From an uncultured Brachyspira sp. (GTDB lineage Bacteria > Spirochaetota > Brachyspiria > Brachyspirales > Brachyspiraceae): a stretch of DNA of 35,000 nt. The translations under genes and the position numbers were made by a program. The stretch lies in assembly GCA_949300355.1 (NCBI GenBank), contig CASGDY010000004.1:1-35000 (forward strand), in the 5' to 3' direction. How positions within the stretch are numbered: the stretch's first letter is position 1; the number at the start of each line of letters is the position of its first letter. Below the pieces are notes generated by a model. It was not told the DNA's origin, made no database searches, and worked only from the letters and a program-made list of their open reading frames with translations. This document shows positions 1-8,030 of this stretch, in pieces.

Positions 1-223
1 TCTTGAAAATAATCCTGAACTAGTAAATGCTATTAATGAAAATCCTCAGCTATTCTTTAATGTATTATTAGATGAGCAAGAATTAAAAAGTTTTATAAAT
101 AATCCTATAGAATATAAACCAATAATTGGGAGTATATTTCCTAAAGGACCTATCGATAAATTTGGAAAAATGAAACCTACATCAACTATTGAATTATGGA
201 AAGAATGGGGCATAATGAAATAA
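1..223 (+). CDS. 3' end of an unidentified protein
   Basis: The last 73 codons of a gene that begins left of the window, in frame from base 2 and ending at TAA 221-223. The peptide is acidic and asparagine-rich. It begins LENNPELVNAINENPQLFF and ends in LWKEWGIMK. No membrane segment or recognisable motif lies in the visible part. A strong hairpin terminator 38 bases downstream supports this as a true gene end. Function unknown. Confidence 0.7.
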   Translation, partial: LENNPELVNAINENPQLFFNVLLDEQELKSFINNPIEYKPIIGSIFPKGPIDKFGKMKPTSTIELWKEWGIMK

Positions 224-260
224 AAATATTAATCAATGAATAATAAAATAAAACACATAA

Positions 261-297
261 AGGGTTATTGTAGTTTATACTGCAGTAACCCTTTTTT
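261..297 (+). terminator. Rho-independent terminator
   Basis: A ten-base stem (AGGGTTATTG with CAGTAACCCT, one G-U pair) closes an 11-base loop and is followed by six T residues. It ends the partial gene at the left edge and insulates the YbjQ-like pair. Confidence 0.85.
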
Positions 298-416
298 ATA
301 GCCTTAATTATAAAAACCTTCAATCATAATAATTATTATAAAAAATCATTAAGTATATTTATACTTTTCCGAGAAATTAACATAATATTATAAAAAACAT
401 ATGCAGAGGTTTAAAA

Positions 417-743
417 ATGAGTGCTGATATTAAAATGTTTACTGTTAATTACTTACCAAGCAACTATAATTATGAAATGTTAGGTTTAGTTAAAGGAAAT
501 GTATCTTTAGCTAAGCATGTAGGAAAAGATCTGCTTGCTGGTCTTAAAAATATTGTAGGCGGTGAAGTTGAAAGTTACACTGAAATGCTTAATGAAGCTA
601 GAGAAATAGCTACAAAAAGAATGTTGGAAGAAGCTCAAAAATTAAATGCTAATGCTGTAATAGGAATTAATTTTTCTTCATCTTCTGTACTTCCTGGAAC
701 TGTAGAAGTTGTTGCTTATGGTACTGCTATTGTATTGAAATAA
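417..743 (+). CDS. YbjQ/UPF0145 family protein, copy 1
   Basis: A 108-residue cytoplasmic protein of the YbjQ (UPF0145, formerly DUF74) family, a small alpha/beta fold sometimes called a heavy-metal-binding domain although its role is not established. Family features are the central helix EAREIATKRMLEEAQKLNAN, the following strand AVIGINFSSSSV and the C-terminal VVAYGTAIVLK strand. Length is normal for the family. An AGAGG ribosome site lies just upstream of the ATG. It is followed 16 bases later by a second copy about three-quarters identical, so the two form a tandem duplication, probably co-transcribed with the genes to 2364. Family assignment is firm; function is unknown. Confidence 0.85.
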   Translation: MSADIKMFTVNYLPSNYNYEMLGLVKGNVSLAKHVGKDLLAGLKNIVGGEVESYTEMLNEAREIATKRMLEEAQKLNANAVIGINFSSSSVLPGTVEVVAYGTAIVLK

Positions 744-759
744 TTTATAAGGAGTAAAA

Positions 760-1086
760 ATGGATAACGATATAAAATTATTTACAGCTGATTATTTACC
801 AAGCAATTATAATTATGAATTATTAGGTTTGGTTAAAGGAAATATAGCTCAGGCTAAACATATAGGAAAAGATTTGCTTGCTGGTCTTAAAAATATTGTA
901 GGCGGTGAAGTTGAAGGCTACACTGAAATGATTAATGAAGCTAGAGAAACAGCAACTAAAAGAATGATAGAAGAAGCTAAAAAACTAGGTGCTAATGCTA
1001 TAATAGGAATACATTATTCTTCATCATCCGTAATGGAAGGAACTACAGAAGTTATTGCTTATGGTACTGCTGTAATAATAAAATAA
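760..1086 (+). CDS. YbjQ/UPF0145 family protein, copy 2
   Basis: A 108-residue paralogue of the gene just upstream: same length, with about 26 substitutions by eye, mostly conservative. The block KDLLAGLKNIVGGEVE is identical in both and its DNA is nearly so, which points to a fairly recent duplication or ongoing gene conversion. YbjQ proteins form ring-shaped oligomers in solved structures (family knowledge), so two diverged copies could make a mixed ring; that is inference. AGGAG lies eight bases before the ATG. The next gene follows after 19 bases, consistent with one operon. Confidence 0.85.
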   Translation: MDNDIKLFTADYLPSNYNYELLGLVKGNIAQAKHIGKDLLAGLKNIVGGEVEGYTEMINEARETATKRMIEEAKKLGANAIIGIHYSSSSVMEGTTEVIAYGTAVIIK

Positions 1087-1105
1087 CAATAAGGAAAATT
1101 TATTA

Positions 1106-1771
1106 ATGAGAAGAGAAGTTTATGAATTACAAAATTCTGATATGCCTAATGAATCTTGGCGTATATTCAGAATAATGGGAGAATTTGTAGAAGGATTTGA
1201 AACTATGTCCTACTACAAAAATGCCGTTTCTATATTTGGAAGTGCAAGAACCTCAGAAGATCATCCTCATTATAAATTAGCTTATGAAACTGCTAAATTA
1301 TTAGGTGAAAATAAATATGATATAATAACTGGAGGCGGTCCTGGTATAATGGAAGCCGGCAACAGAGGTGCTTTTGATGCTAATGCTGGTTCTATAGGTT
1401 TATGTATAGAACTGCCTTTTGAACAGAAAACTAATCCTTATGTTAAAGAAGAATTGAAATTTAGATACTTCTTTGCTAGAAAAGTGATGTTCTTAAAATA
1501 TGCAAAAGCTGTAATAATATTTCCAGGCGGATTCGGTACTATGGACGAAATGTTTGAAACTCTAACTCTAATACAGACAAGAGTTCTTGATAGAATGCCT
1601 CTTATAGTAATGAATTCTAGTTATTACACTGATTTAATAGAATGGATAAAAAAAGATATGATTAAAGAAAATTATATCGATGTTGAGGATTTAGATTTAA
1701 TAAAATATGCTGAAACTCCTCAGGCTGCTTTAGATATAATTAATTCTTTTCATCAAAATAAACAAAAATGA
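1106..1771 (+). CDS. LOG/TIGR00730-family nucleoside 5'-monophosphate phosphoribohydrolase
   Basis: A 221-residue Rossmann-fold protein of the LOG family, often mis-annotated as lysine decarboxylase. Both family signatures are present: GGGPGIMEA at residues 77-85 and PGGFGTMDE at 140-148, the latter holding the catalytic glutamate. Characterised members hydrolyse nucleoside 5'-monophosphates (AMP or cytokinin ribotides) to free base and ribose 5-phosphate. The N-terminal extension of about 35 residues before the first strand (VSIFGSARTS) is seen in many bacterial members. An AAGGAA site precedes the ATG. The gene overlaps the next one by four bases (ATGA), so translation is probably coupled. 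In this organism a nucleotide-salvage role is more likely than cytokinin activation. Confidence 0.85.
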   Translation: MRREVYELQNSDMPNESWRIFRIMGEFVEGFETMSYYKNAVSIFGSARTSEDHPHYKLAYETAKLLGENKYDIITGGGPGIMEAGNRGAFDANAGSIGLCIELPFEQKTNPYVKEELKFRYFFARKVMFLKYAKAVIIFPGGFGTMDEMFETLTLIQTRVLDRMPLIVMNSSYYTDLIEWIKKDMIKENYIDVEDLDLIKYAETPQAALDIINSFHQNKQK

Positions 1772-2364
1772 AATATATAAGATATATAATAGTAATTTTA
1801 TTAATCAATATAAATATAGTATTTGCTCAATTACCTGAGCTTTTTGATTTAAATGGTTATAAAGATTTAAAATTTGGAATGAGCATTGAAGAAGCTGATA
1901 ATAAAATTACTAATTATAATCTAAATGTATATGCTGATTTTTTTGAATCATTTGAATTAAAAAATAATACTGTTCTTAATATATATAAAAATGATACTCA
2001 AAAATTGGCATATTATTTATATTTCTACAATAATGAGCTTTACAGAATAGAAATATGTAATCATATAGGTGATATTTATAATAATCCTTCATTCTACAAT
2101 CCTGTAACTATGGCCGACATTAACAATATAAAAGAAGAGCTTACTTTTCAATATGGTCAGATAACAAAAACGGATGTAAAGCATTACTCATTTTATAAAA
2201 AGCCTTTTGAAGAGTATATAATTTGGTGGTCATCTGAGCTTGCAAGTGTATCATTATATATAAAGCCTGATTTGGATACTTTAGAGAATGTTATGAAGCA
2301 TTATTCATACAGAATTTCTTTTTATGATGAGATTAAAATAAAAGAAATATATTCATCAAAATAA
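1768..2364 (+). CDS. secreted protein of unknown function
   Basis: A 198-residue protein with a clear signal peptide: basic MKYIR start, hydrophobic core, and a likely cleavage after A20 (VFA|QLP). No lipobox cysteine is seen, so it is probably periplasmic. After the signal comes GYKDLKFGMSIEEADNKI, a pattern found at the start of many small secreted proteins (an lkFGMs-type repeat). The remainder is rich in Tyr, Asn and Phe with alternating strands. I do not recognise a named family. Its start codon overlaps the stop of the LOG-type gene, placing it last in the run that began at 417. Confidence 0.7.
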   Translation: MKYIRYIIVILLININIVFAQLPELFDLNGYKDLKFGMSIEEADNKITNYNLNVYADFFESFELKNNTVLNIYKNDTQKLAYYLYFYNNELYRIEICNHIGDIYNNPSFYNPVTMADINNIKEELTFQYGQITKTDVKHYSFYKKPFEEYIIWWSSELASVSLYIKPDLDTLENVMKHYSYRISFYDEIKIKEIYSSK

Positions 2365-2790
2365 CAGCTTTTCTCTAACTCCCCACCCTTTTTCTCTATT
2401 GCTTTAATATAAAATTTTAACTTCCTATTCCTTATAGTCTATCAAGAAAATATAGTACCCCACCCTAGTTTTTATTAACATTAATATCTTCTCAACGCAC
2501 GTTAAGCAAAATAAAAAAATAAAAATGAATTCATAATACAAATTTAATTATATTTATAGCGAAGCTCACCGTGCGTTAAATAGATTTTTAAACCTAATTC
2601 CAAACTTGGGCGGGTGCTTAAATTTCTAATGAAGCAGCAAATATAATCTAAATTATAAATTGTAAATTATACTGTAAAATATAAAGGGCGGGGGTATGTG
2701 AATAAAATTTTATGATTATAAGTTTTAATAATTTATAATATATAGTATAATCTAAATAAAAATTGTCATAATCATTTGGAGTGTATACCG
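2365..2790. repeat. intergenic GC-box repeat region, copy 1
   Basis: A 426-base spacer without a credible gene. Isolated GC-rich boxes sit in AT-rich DNA. AACGCACGTTAAGC (2494-2507) and CACCGTGCGTTAAA (2567-2580) form an inverted pair. CTTGGGCGGGTGC begins at 2605, AAAGGGCGGGGGTATG at 2683, and TACCCCACCCTAG on the opposite strand at 2456. The same boxes recur in the spacers at 18744-19074 and, degraded, at 33847-33948. The last 60 bases hold a TATAAT (2746-2751) that may serve the symporter gene, but no good -35 is visible. Confidence 0.6.
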
Positions 2791-4176
2791 ATGAAAAAAA
2801 GAGAAAAATTAGGAAGCAGATTCGGATTTATACTAGTATCTGCCGGCTGTGCAGTTGGAATGGGTAATGTTTGGAGATTTCCATATATAACAGGACAATA
2901 CGGCGGCGGTGCTTTTGTAATATTATATATCATATCAATAATTATATTAGGCGTAGCTCCTATGGTAATGGAATTTGCTGTTGGAAGAGCAGGCGGACAT
3001 GATATAGCAACATCTTTTGAAAAACTTGAAAAGAAAGGACATAATTGGCATAAAATAGGATACGTTCAAATACTTGGTAATGTTCTTCTTATGCTGTTTT
3101 ATACAACTATATGCGGATGGTGTTTATCATACTTTTACTTTATGCTTTCAGGACGATTTGAAGGACTTAATGCAAATGAAGTTGGTAATTTTTTTAACGG
3201 AGTTTTGGGAAGTGCCTCTACATTAACATTATGGATGGGAATAAGTTTATTAATAGGTATAATAATATGTTCTTTCGGACTCGAGAAAGGAGTAGAAAGA
3301 GCAAGTAAATTCATGATGATATCATTGTTTGCACTTTTAATGCTTCTTATAATCAGAGCATTAACTTTAAAAGGTGCCATAGAAGGATTGAAATTTTATT
3401 TAGTACCGGATTTAAATAAATTATTTGGAAACGGACTTACAGGATTCATAGGAATATTTTATGCTGCTATCGGACAGGCATTTTTCTCTTTGAGTGTTGG
3501 TCAGGGAGGAATGGCAATATTCGGAAGCTATATAGATAAAAAACAATCTCTTACAGGAGAAGCATTAATAATTATAGCATTAGATACTATGGTGGCTTTA
3601 TTTGCAGGACTAGTAGTGTTCCCCGCATGTTTTGCTTTTGGTGTAAATCCTGGTGAAGGTGCCGGACTTGCTTTTGTTACTTTACCTAATATATTTAATT
3701 CTATGCCTCTTGGAAGATTATGGGGAGCATTATTTTTCTTATTCTTAGCAATGGCAGCACTTACTACTATAATAGGTGTATTAGAAAATATATATTCTTT
3801 TATTATGGATAAATTCAAAATTACAAGACAAAAAACTTCTATAATATTATTTGTAATGTTATTCATACTTAGCCTTCCGACAACTTTAGGCTTTAATATA
3901 TTATCTAATATAAACCCGCTCGGAGAAGGTACTGTTATAATGGATTTACTAGATTTTATAGTATCAAATAATATACTTCCTTTAGGTGCTTTGGTAACTC
4001 TATTCTTCTGTACAAGAGATTTCGGATGGGGATTCGATAACTTTTTAAAAGAAGCTAATACAGGAGAAGGTATTAAGTTCCCTCGTCAATTAAGATTCTA
4101 TATTAGTTATATACTTCCTTTTATAGTATTAGCAATATTTTTATATGAATATATAAACAGATTTTTCTTGAAATGA
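2791..4176 (+). CDS. sodium-dependent transporter of the SNF/NSS family, copy 1
   Basis: An inner-membrane sodium:solute symporter of 461 residues with about 11-12 membrane segments (LeuT fold). The TM1 signature is intact: SAGCAVGMGNVWRFPY followed by QYGGGAFV. This is the substrate- and sodium-binding helix of LeuT/MhsT-type amino acid transporters. The C-terminal half has the usual NPLGEGT and FGWGFDNF blocks. An in-frame TTG lies at 2776, but the ATG at 2791 is chosen because GGAG (2778-2781) sits nine bases before it and the paralogue at 28508 aligns from this point. That paralogue is strongly similar throughout. Substrate is probably a neutral or aromatic amino acid, but this cannot be read from sequence. 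It is monocistronic and followed by an inverted-repeat element. Confidence 0.9.
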   Translation: MKKREKLGSRFGFILVSAGCAVGMGNVWRFPYITGQYGGGAFVILYIISIIILGVAPMVMEFAVGRAGGHDIATSFEKLEKKGHNWHKIGYVQILGNVLLMLFYTTICGWCLSYFYFMLSGRFEGLNANEVGNFFNGVLGSASTLTLWMGISLLIGIIICSFGLEKGVERASKFMMISLFALLMLLIIRALTLKGAIEGLKFYLVPDLNKLFGNGLTGFIGIFYAAIGQAFFSLSVGQGGMAIFGSYIDKKQSLTGEALIIIALDTMVALFAGLVVFPACFAFGVNPGEGAGLAFVTLPNIFNSMPLGRLWGALFFLFLAMAALTTIIGVLENIYSFIMDKFKITRQKTSIILFVMLFILSLPTTLGFNILSNINPLGEGTVIMDLLDFIVSNNILPLGALVTLFFCTRDFGWGFDNFLKEANTGEGIKFPRQLRFYISYILPFIVLAIFLYEYINRFFLK

Positions 4177-4248
4177 TTTTTTAGATAATATGCATATAGT
4201 TTATTAATTGATAATGAAGAAAATATTAATAACTATATGCATTTTTAA

Positions 4249-4636
4249 TATATACCTAAAAAACTACATTTTGTCAGAAATAAATTTTTTAAATTTAAAA
4301 TATTTGCAGGGCTTTGCCCACCGCTCTGCGTGCTTACGCAGCACCCCACTTCTTTTGTTGCCACAGGCGAAGCCCGCCTACGGCGAGAAGAAAAAAGGCT
4401 ATATTTTAGATTAAATTTAATGTTTTATCTTACATGTAAAATAAAATTAGTATTATTTAGTACTAATTTTATACTTGAACTTTCGCGTAGCGTATCCGAT
4501 TTTATTGAGGATATAAGGTTCTTGGCAAAGTCTGCCTGCGACCTAATGGAGTACCTGACGAAGTCCACTGTAGGTGTAAGTAAGCGTGCGACGGAAAAAA
4601 CAAAAAAATGACAAAGTTCAAAATTTTCAGTATATA
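4249..4636. mobile_element. inverted-repeat (MITE-like) element, copy A
   Basis: A 388-base non-coding element. The left end is TATATA (4249-4254), 17 bases, then TGTCAG (4272-4277). The right end is ATGACA (4608-4613), 17 bases, then TATATA (4631-4636). Each end read outward resembles a sigma-70 promoter. The interior has GC-rich islands with hairpins, for example CTGCGT-GCTT-ACGCAG, and closely resembles copy C at 34565. Several short overlapping reading frames fall inside, but none has a ribosome site or family resemblance. No transposase is present, so mobilisation would need one in trans. Confidence 0.6.
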
Positions 4637-4754
4637 ACATATTATTATACTTAAAAAGTTACAACAATTTTAAATATAATTTTGTCAAATACTTTTGAAA
4701 CAAGTTTACTATTGAAAATTATTAAAAATATATTCACTATTTAAATATTAAAAA

Positions 4755-6188
4755 CTATTTAGAAAAGTTGGTGAGTATTGTAGTGGCAAGCAGTAAATAT
4801 ATAGCAGTACCACTGATATCGCATATAGAAGTAACAAGAGGAACACTGCTTGTCGTAGGGTCTTTTTTAAACTTAACAAATAAAAACGGCAGACATAAAC
4901 CTATCAAACTACCTATAACAACAACCAATATCATAGAAAGCGATACAACCAATGCAATGATTAAGCCTCCCCTAAAAATAGCTATCAAAGATACGGCAAC
5001 GCTCATAGTAAGCCCTAAAGTAGTAGAAACTAATATCTCTTTTCCAAGCATAAAAAGCCAATCGCTCTTTTTTACGTCTCCAACTGATAAACTTCTTATT
5101 ATAAGAGTTGATGACTGAGCTCCCGCATTTCCTGCACTATCTATAAGTAATGGTAAGAAAAATATCAAAGAAACATATCTGCTTATAGTCTCTTCAAACA
5201 TACCTATAACATATCCGGATACAATATTAACAAATACCAAAACAAAAAGCCAAAATATTCTTCTTTTATATAAAATAAAAGGATTAGCCTGTTTTATATT
5301 GCTGTCGAAATCATCATCAATACTAATAGCACCCAATTTGTGAAAGTCCTCTGTATCCTCTTCTTCAGCTATATCGAATATATCATCTATAGTAACAATA
5401 CCTATCAAAGCATTTTTAGAATCAACTACAGGTATATAAAGCAAATCATATTTCCTTCCTACCCTAACCGCTTCTTCCTGGTCTGAATATACAGACAAAT
5501 ATATTATATCTGTATGCATAAGGTCTTCTATTTTATCATCTTGACTTGCAAATAATAAATCTTTTAATAAAATATAGCCAATTAAAGTATCATCTTTCTG
5601 AACAACATATATAACTTCAAAAGTTTCAGAATCTTTACCATATTTTCTAATATATTCCAAAGTTTGCTTAACAGTATAATCAGGAAGCACATCAATATAT
5701 TCGGGAGTCATTATACGGCCTATACTGTCTTCCGGATATCCTAATAACTGTCTTGTAATATTTAAATCCTTCTCACCCATCAAAGAAAAAATCTTTTTTG
5801 TGATGTCGGAAGGAAGTTCTTCAAAAAGCGATGTTCTGTCATCAGGACTCATCTCATGAATAAGTTCTTTTAATTCATTCTCATTCATAGAAATTATGAT
5901 TTTTTCCTGTTCTTCCGACTCTAATTCTGAAAATACATAGGCAGACATCTCTCTTGATAAGAGCCTGAATACTATACTTCTATTTTTATCAGTATCTAAT
6001 ATTCGTATAATATCCACTATTTCAGCTGCGTGCATACCAGCAAGTAAATATTTAAGTTTATCCCATCTCTGATTTTCTATTATATTAATAATTTCAGTAT
6101 ATTCTTTATTTTCTACCATAATTTCTGTAATATTTTTTTTATATTTATGTATATCAATTCTTTTATTATTATTATATAATATAGACAT
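4755..6188 (-). CDS. mgtE: magnesium transporter MgtE
   Basis: A magnesium channel/transporter of up to 477 residues with the full MgtE order. An N-terminal helical domain (to about residue 155) is followed by paired CBS domains (about 160-285, starting GRIMTPEYIDVLPDYTV). Five membrane segments follow from about residue 305 to the C terminus. The pore signature region IDSAGNAGAQSSTLIIRSL is intact. MgtE gates Mg2+ entry, with the cytosolic domains sensing internal Mg2+. The annotated start at 6188 has no ribosome site; Met24 (base 6119, MVENKEYTEI) matches the usual family N terminus and is a credible alternative. It is divergent from pfkA across 68 bases, too short for an M-box riboswitch. 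Confidence 0.93.
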   Translation of the reverse strand: MSILYNNNKRIDIHKYKKNITEIMVENKEYTEIINIIENQRWDKLKYLLAGMHAAEIVDIIRILDTDKNRSIVFRLLSREMSAYVFSELESEEQEKIIISMNENELKELIHEMSPDDRTSLFEELPSDITKKIFSLMGEKDLNITRQLLGYPEDSIGRIMTPEYIDVLPDYTVKQTLEYIRKYGKDSETFEVIYVVQKDDTLIGYILLKDLLFASQDDKIEDLMHTDIIYLSVYSDQEEAVRVGRKYDLLYIPVVDSKNALIGIVTIDDIFDIAEEEDTEDFHKLGAISIDDDFDSNIKQANPFILYKRRIFWLFVLVFVNIVSGYVIGMFEETISRYVSLIFFLPLLIDSAGNAGAQSSTLIIRSLSVGDVKKSDWLFMLGKEILVSTTLGLTMSVAVSLIAIFRGGLIIALVVSLSMILVVVIGSLIGLCLPFLFVKFKKDPTTSSVPLVTSICDISGTAIYLLLATTILTNFSK

Positions 6189-6256
6189 TATATATTAATA
6201 ATAAAAAAAAACCAATAATATAATTTTAATATTATCAATATAAAGGAGTTGCTTAT

Positions 6257-7237
6257 ATGGCTGATATAAAAAAAATTGGGGTATTAACAAGCGGAGGAGA
6301 TGCTTCTGGAATGAACCCTGCCATAAGAAGTGTTGTTAGAACCGCGATAGCCAATGGTTTAGAAGTAATGGGGATAAAAGAAGGATACCAAGGTCTTATG
6401 TATAATGATGTATACCAGATGAATCCTGGAAGTGTGGGAGGAATCATTAATCATGGCGGTACTATACTATTTTCAGCAAGATCTCCTGAATTTCAGACAG
6501 AAGAAGGTATGAAAAAAGCTGCTGATAATATGAAATATCATGGAATGGATGCTTTAATAGTTATAGGAGGAGACGGAACTTACAAGGGAGCATTAGATTT
6601 CTATAATCATCACCCTCAATATCCTATAGTTGCAATACCTGGTACTATAGATAATGATATATTCGGTACAGATTATACTATAGGTTATGACACTGCTGTT
6701 AATGTTGCAATGGATGCTATAGATAAATTAAGAGATACAGCTACAAGTCATGGAAGATGCTTCGTTGTAGAAGTTATGGGAAGACATGCCGGTTATATTG
6801 CTTTAGAAGTAGGTATAGCTTCGGGAGCTGAAGACATATTAATACCTGAAACTACAACAGATATGGACAAAATAGTAGAAGAATTACAAATCGCTAAAAA
6901 AAGAGGTAAAAAATCTTCTATTATAGTAGTAGCTGAAGGCGATGAGTCTGGCGGTGCTATGGAAGTAGCTAAACAAATAGAAGGTAAAACAGGATTCGAT
7001 ACTCGCGTTACTATATTAGGACACATGCAAAGAGGCGGATCTCCTACTTCAAGAGAGCGTTTAATGGCTGCTAGATTCGGTTATATTGCTGTTAAAGCTT
7101 TATTAGAAGGAAAGAAAAATGTTGCTGTAGGAATTTGGAAAGGAGAATACACTTATACTCCTTTAACTGATGCTGTAAAAAAAGTACCTAAAGTAGATCC
7201 TATAGACTTGGCATTATGCAGAACACTTGCTATATAA
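6257..7237 (+). CDS. pfkA: ATP-dependent 6-phosphofructokinase
   Basis: A 326-residue phosphofructokinase converting fructose 6-phosphate to fructose 1,6-bisphosphate, the committed step of glycolysis. Motifs visible: SGGDASGMN (12-20), GGDGTYKGA (104-112), PGTIDNDI (128-135, catalytic Asp132), VEVMGRHAGYIAL and EGDESGG. Glycine after GGD and glycine in PGTIDND are the residues that mark ATP-dependent enzymes; PPi-dependent enzymes carry Asp and Lys there. The usual Pro in GGDAPGMN is Ser here. AAGGAG is well placed before the ATG. Two genes follow closely (31 and 3 bases), a probable operon with a WecG-like protein and a methyltransferase, neither having an obvious glycolytic role. Confidence 0.95.
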   Translation: MADIKKIGVLTSGGDASGMNPAIRSVVRTAIANGLEVMGIKEGYQGLMYNDVYQMNPGSVGGIINHGGTILFSARSPEFQTEEGMKKAADNMKYHGMDALIVIGGDGTYKGALDFYNHHPQYPIVAIPGTIDNDIFGTDYTIGYDTAVNVAMDAIDKLRDTATSHGRCFVVEVMGRHAGYIALEVGIASGAEDILIPETTTDMDKIVEELQIAKKRGKKSSIIVVAEGDESGGAMEVAKQIEGKTGFDTRVTILGHMQRGGSPTSRERLMAARFGYIAVKALLEGKKNVAVGIWKGEYTYTPLTDAVKKVPKVDPIDLALCRTLAI

Positions 7238-7268
7238 TTAACTAAAAAAATAAAGGCTATAATTTATT

Positions 7269-8027
7269 ATGATAGAAAACAAATCCATTTTAGGAATAAG
7301 AATAGATAATTTCAAAGTTAGTCTTGAAGAAATACTTGACTACCTTAAATATGGAAAAAATATACTCATAATATCTTTGGATGTGCATAAATTACTGAAA
7401 ATAAGATACAATAAGAAATTAAAAGAAATAATAAAAAATTCATCTCTAGTAATTGCGGCACATCCATCTATAGCCAAAGCTTATAAATTTATTCATAAAG
7501 AAGAAATAAATTATATTAATGAATTTATTTTATTTTCAAAAGTGCTGGATTATATAGAACAAAAAAAGATGTCTATGTTTTTGTTCGGAGATGAAGAAAA
7601 ATATTTCTTTACTATATCTGAAAAAATTAAAAAGATTTATCCTGGTATTTATATGCTTGGTAATTATCAAAACACCAAAGATAAAGCAGAATTGGATAAA
7701 GCATTCATAGGATTCAAAAAGATAGAGCCTGATGTATTTTTAATGCATATGGAATTCAAAAAATCTTTATATTGGTTCAGTAATAATAAACAAAATTTAG
7801 ACATGAAATTCTTCATTCCTTTAAAAAAACCATTGGATAGTTTTGCAGGAAAAATAAAAGCTCCTAGCATGGAAATATTAAATAAAAACAAATATGAATC
7901 ATTCTATACTAAAAAGAATATATTTAGAATATTTCTATATATTGATTATATAAGATTTTGGATATTAGTTTTATTTGAAAAACTTACAACTAAAAAAGAT
8001 AAAGAAAGTGTACCTTCAAACGGATAA
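7269..8027 (+). CDS. divergent WecG/TagA/CpsF-family glycosyltransferase-like protein
   Basis: A 252-residue protein with the overall strand order of WecG/TagA enzymes, which transfer N-acetylmannosamine(uronate) onto lipid-linked precursors. Recognisable blocks are ILIISLDVHKLLKIR, SMFLFGDEEKYF, PDVFLMHMEFKKSLYW and PLKKPLDSFAGKIKAPSM. Several signature residues differ. The family ADG segment with its key Asp reads AAHPS (His65). The usual G-x-PKQE block reads EFKKS, and the GaxFDxxAG block has Leu-Asp-Ser. The fold is probably kept while the chemistry may be altered or lost. A hydrophobic, basic C-terminal segment (IFRIFLYIDYIRFWILVLFEKL) would bind the membrane, as known for TagA. It lies between pfkA and a methyltransferase. 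Confidence 0.65.
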   Translation: MIENKSILGIRIDNFKVSLEEILDYLKYGKNILIISLDVHKLLKIRYNKKLKEIIKNSSLVIAAHPSIAKAYKFIHKEEINYINEFILFSKVLDYIEQKKMSMFLFGDEEKYFFTISEKIKKIYPGIYMLGNYQNTKDKAELDKAFIGFKKIEPDVFLMHMEFKKSLYWFSNNKQNLDMKFFIPLKKPLDSFAGKIKAPSMEILNKNKYESFYTKKNIFRIFLYIDYIRFWILVLFEKLTTKKDKESVPSNG

Positions 8028-8030
8028 CAA

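Noticed and set aside
1106..1771. Lysine decarboxylase
   Set aside because: An old mis-annotation of the LOG family; the sequence has GGGPGIMEA and PGGFGTMDE and no PLP-binding lysine region.
4208..4640. Three short reading frames on both strands within element A
   Set aside because: They overlap each other, have no ribosome site or family resemblance, and lie in a repeat whose other copies do not preserve them.
6189..6256. M-box magnesium riboswitch upstream of mgtE
   Set aside because: The divergent spacer is only 68 bases, AT-rich and without the required helices; even the alternative start at 6119 does not add enough.
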